From: CANGTU01 sp046336655
GTDB lineage: Bacteria; Bacteroidota; Bacteroidia; Flavobacteriales_D; Sanyastnellaceae
Reading direction: 5' to 3'
Length of the DNA: 24,593 bases
Assembly: GCA_046336655.1 (NCBI GenBank)
Contig: JBKDGH010000156.1
Coordinates: 1 to 24,593 of the forward strand
This document shows positions 23,952-24,593 of the stretch, one piece after another (position 1 is the first letter of the stretch; every line of letters begins with the position of its first letter). Below the pieces are notes generated by a model that did no database searches, was not told the origin of the DNA, and saw only the letters and a list, made by a program, of their open reading frames with translations. The translations under genes and the position numbers were made by a program.

Positions 23952-24221
23952 TTACCAGCTTGCCTTCTTAACTCCAGGTATGCGGCCCCCTAATGCCAGT
24001 TCACGGAACTGGTTGCGGCAGAGACCAAACTGGCGCATGTATCCACGCGGACGGCCAGTGAGTTGGCAGCGGTTGTGGAGGCGCACTTTACTGCTGTTCT
24101 TTGGAAGCTTCTGAAGGGCATCCCAGTCACCGGCGGCCTTGAGTTCTGCGCGCTTCTGTTCGTATTTCTTCACGAGCGCTTGTCTCTTGCGCTCGCGGGC
24201 TTTCATTGATTCCTTTGCCAT
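23952..24221 (-). CDS. rpsN: 30S ribosomal protein S14, long zinc-free form
   Basis: 89 residues. A basic start (MAKESMKARERKRQALVKKYEQKR) is followed by the conserved RLHNRCQLTGRPRGYMRQFGLCRNQFRELALGGRIPGVKKASW. The two cysteines here do not form the CxxC pairs of the short zinc-binding S14, so this is the long C-minus type. It lies between rplE and rpsH. Confidence 0.97.
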   Translation of the reverse strand: MAKESMKARERKRQALVKKYEQKRAELKAAGDWDALQKLPKNSSKVRLHNRCQLTGRPRGYMRQFGLCRNQFRELALGGRIPGVKKASW

Positions 24222-24237
24222 GATGTGTAGTCTCTTG

Positions 24238-24593
24238 TTATTTAGTAAATGGGAATCCGAATGCTTCGAGAAGGGCCTTTGCTTCTTCGTTGTTTTTGGC
24301 AGTAGTCACAAGGGTAATGTCCATACCATTGATGTTCTTGATCTTGTCCAGGTCGATTTCCGGGAAAATGATCTGCTCCTTCACACCGAAGGTGAAGTTG
24401 CCGCGGCCGTCGAAACCTGATGACTTCACACCACGAAAGTCGCGGGTACGTGGCAGCGCCACAGAGATCAGGCGGTCGAGGAATACATACATGCGGTCAC
24501 CGCGAAGAGTCACCTTGGCACCTACTGCAACGCCCTTGCGGAGTTTGAAGTTGGAGATGTCCTTGGTAGCTGCGGTGGGCACAGCCTTCTGAC
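24238..24593 (-). CDS. rplE: 50S ribosomal protein L5, 5' end outside window
   Basis: The last ~118 residues of L5 are visible, entering from the right edge as QKAVPTAATKDISNFKLRKG, the equivalent of the TGQKP..T.AKKSI..FKLR block. The frame is open to the edge; the GTG at 24582 is an internal valine, not a start. It continues with LRGDRMYVFLDRLISVALPRTRDFRG, GRGNFTFGVKEQIIFPEIDLDKI and GMDITLVTTAKNNEEAKALLEAFGFPF. L5 binds 5S rRNA and the P-site tRNA. Confidence 0.97.
   Translation of the reverse strand, partial: QKAVPTAATKDISNFKLRKGVAVGAKVTLRGDRMYVFLDRLISVALPRTRDFRGVKSSGFDGRGNFTFGVKEQIIFPEIDLDKIKNINGMDITLVTTAKNNEEAKALLEAFGFPFTK

Noticed and set aside
1..24593. CRISPR arrays, tRNA or rRNA genes, toxin-antitoxin pairs, defence islands
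   Set aside because: No regularly spaced repeats, cloverleaf sequences or recognisable defence proteins were found on either strand.

Overview
The window looks like a chromosome segment of a member of the Bacteroidota that has a type IX secretion system (T9SS). Four things point there. The long ribosomal operon has the order rplE-rpsN-rpsH-rplF-rplR-rpsE-rpmD-rplO-secY-map-infA-rpmJ-rpsM-rpsK-rpsD-rpoA-rplQ with no adk between secY and map. Most starts lack a clear Shine-Dalgarno sequence. One promoter matches the Bacteroidota TTG-N17-23-TAnnTTTG pattern. There are C-terminal T9SS sorting domains and a typical Bacteroidota anti-sigma-like N-terminus. Genus and order cannot be read from the sequence alone.

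Layout. Bases 1-5952 (minus strand) hold a tocopherol-cyclase-like gene followed by a three-gene RND efflux set: outer-membrane TolC-like factor, periplasmic lipoprotein adaptor and inner-membrane RND pump, the pump running off the left edge. Bases 5953-6705 hold no convincing gene, but contain a 299-bp stretch with 14-bp terminal inverted repeats and a 4-bp flanking direct repeat that looks like a small non-autonomous transposable element. Bases 6706-9534 (plus strand) hold a DUF1761 membrane protein, a family-4-like glycosyltransferase and a GDP-mannose/UDP-glucose 6-dehydrogenase, the last two overlapping by 4 bp. An ORF6N-domain protein lies on the minus strand (9572-10081), then carA and a small lipoprotein on the plus strand.

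Bases 12102-15609 (minus strand) form a T9SS/ECF-sigma patch. It has a broken T9SS cargo gene (propeller N-terminus and sorting C-terminus in different frames), an ECF sigma factor translationally coupled to a membrane-anchored anti-sigma-like TPR protein, and a start-less remnant of another T9SS cargo C-terminus.

Bases 15787-24593 (minus strand) are the spc/alpha ribosomal operon. It ends in a clear hairpin terminator after rplQ and is cut at the right edge within rplE. It makes ribosomal proteins, the SecY translocon, methionine aminopeptidase, IF-1 and the RNA polymerase alpha subunit.

Most of the window is ordinary core or common accessory content. I did not find a clear new multi-gene system. 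The points most worth checking are the MITE-like element, the decayed T9SS/ECF-sigma patch, the unexplained open extension in front of the TolC gene, and a perfect palindrome inside the ORF6N gene.
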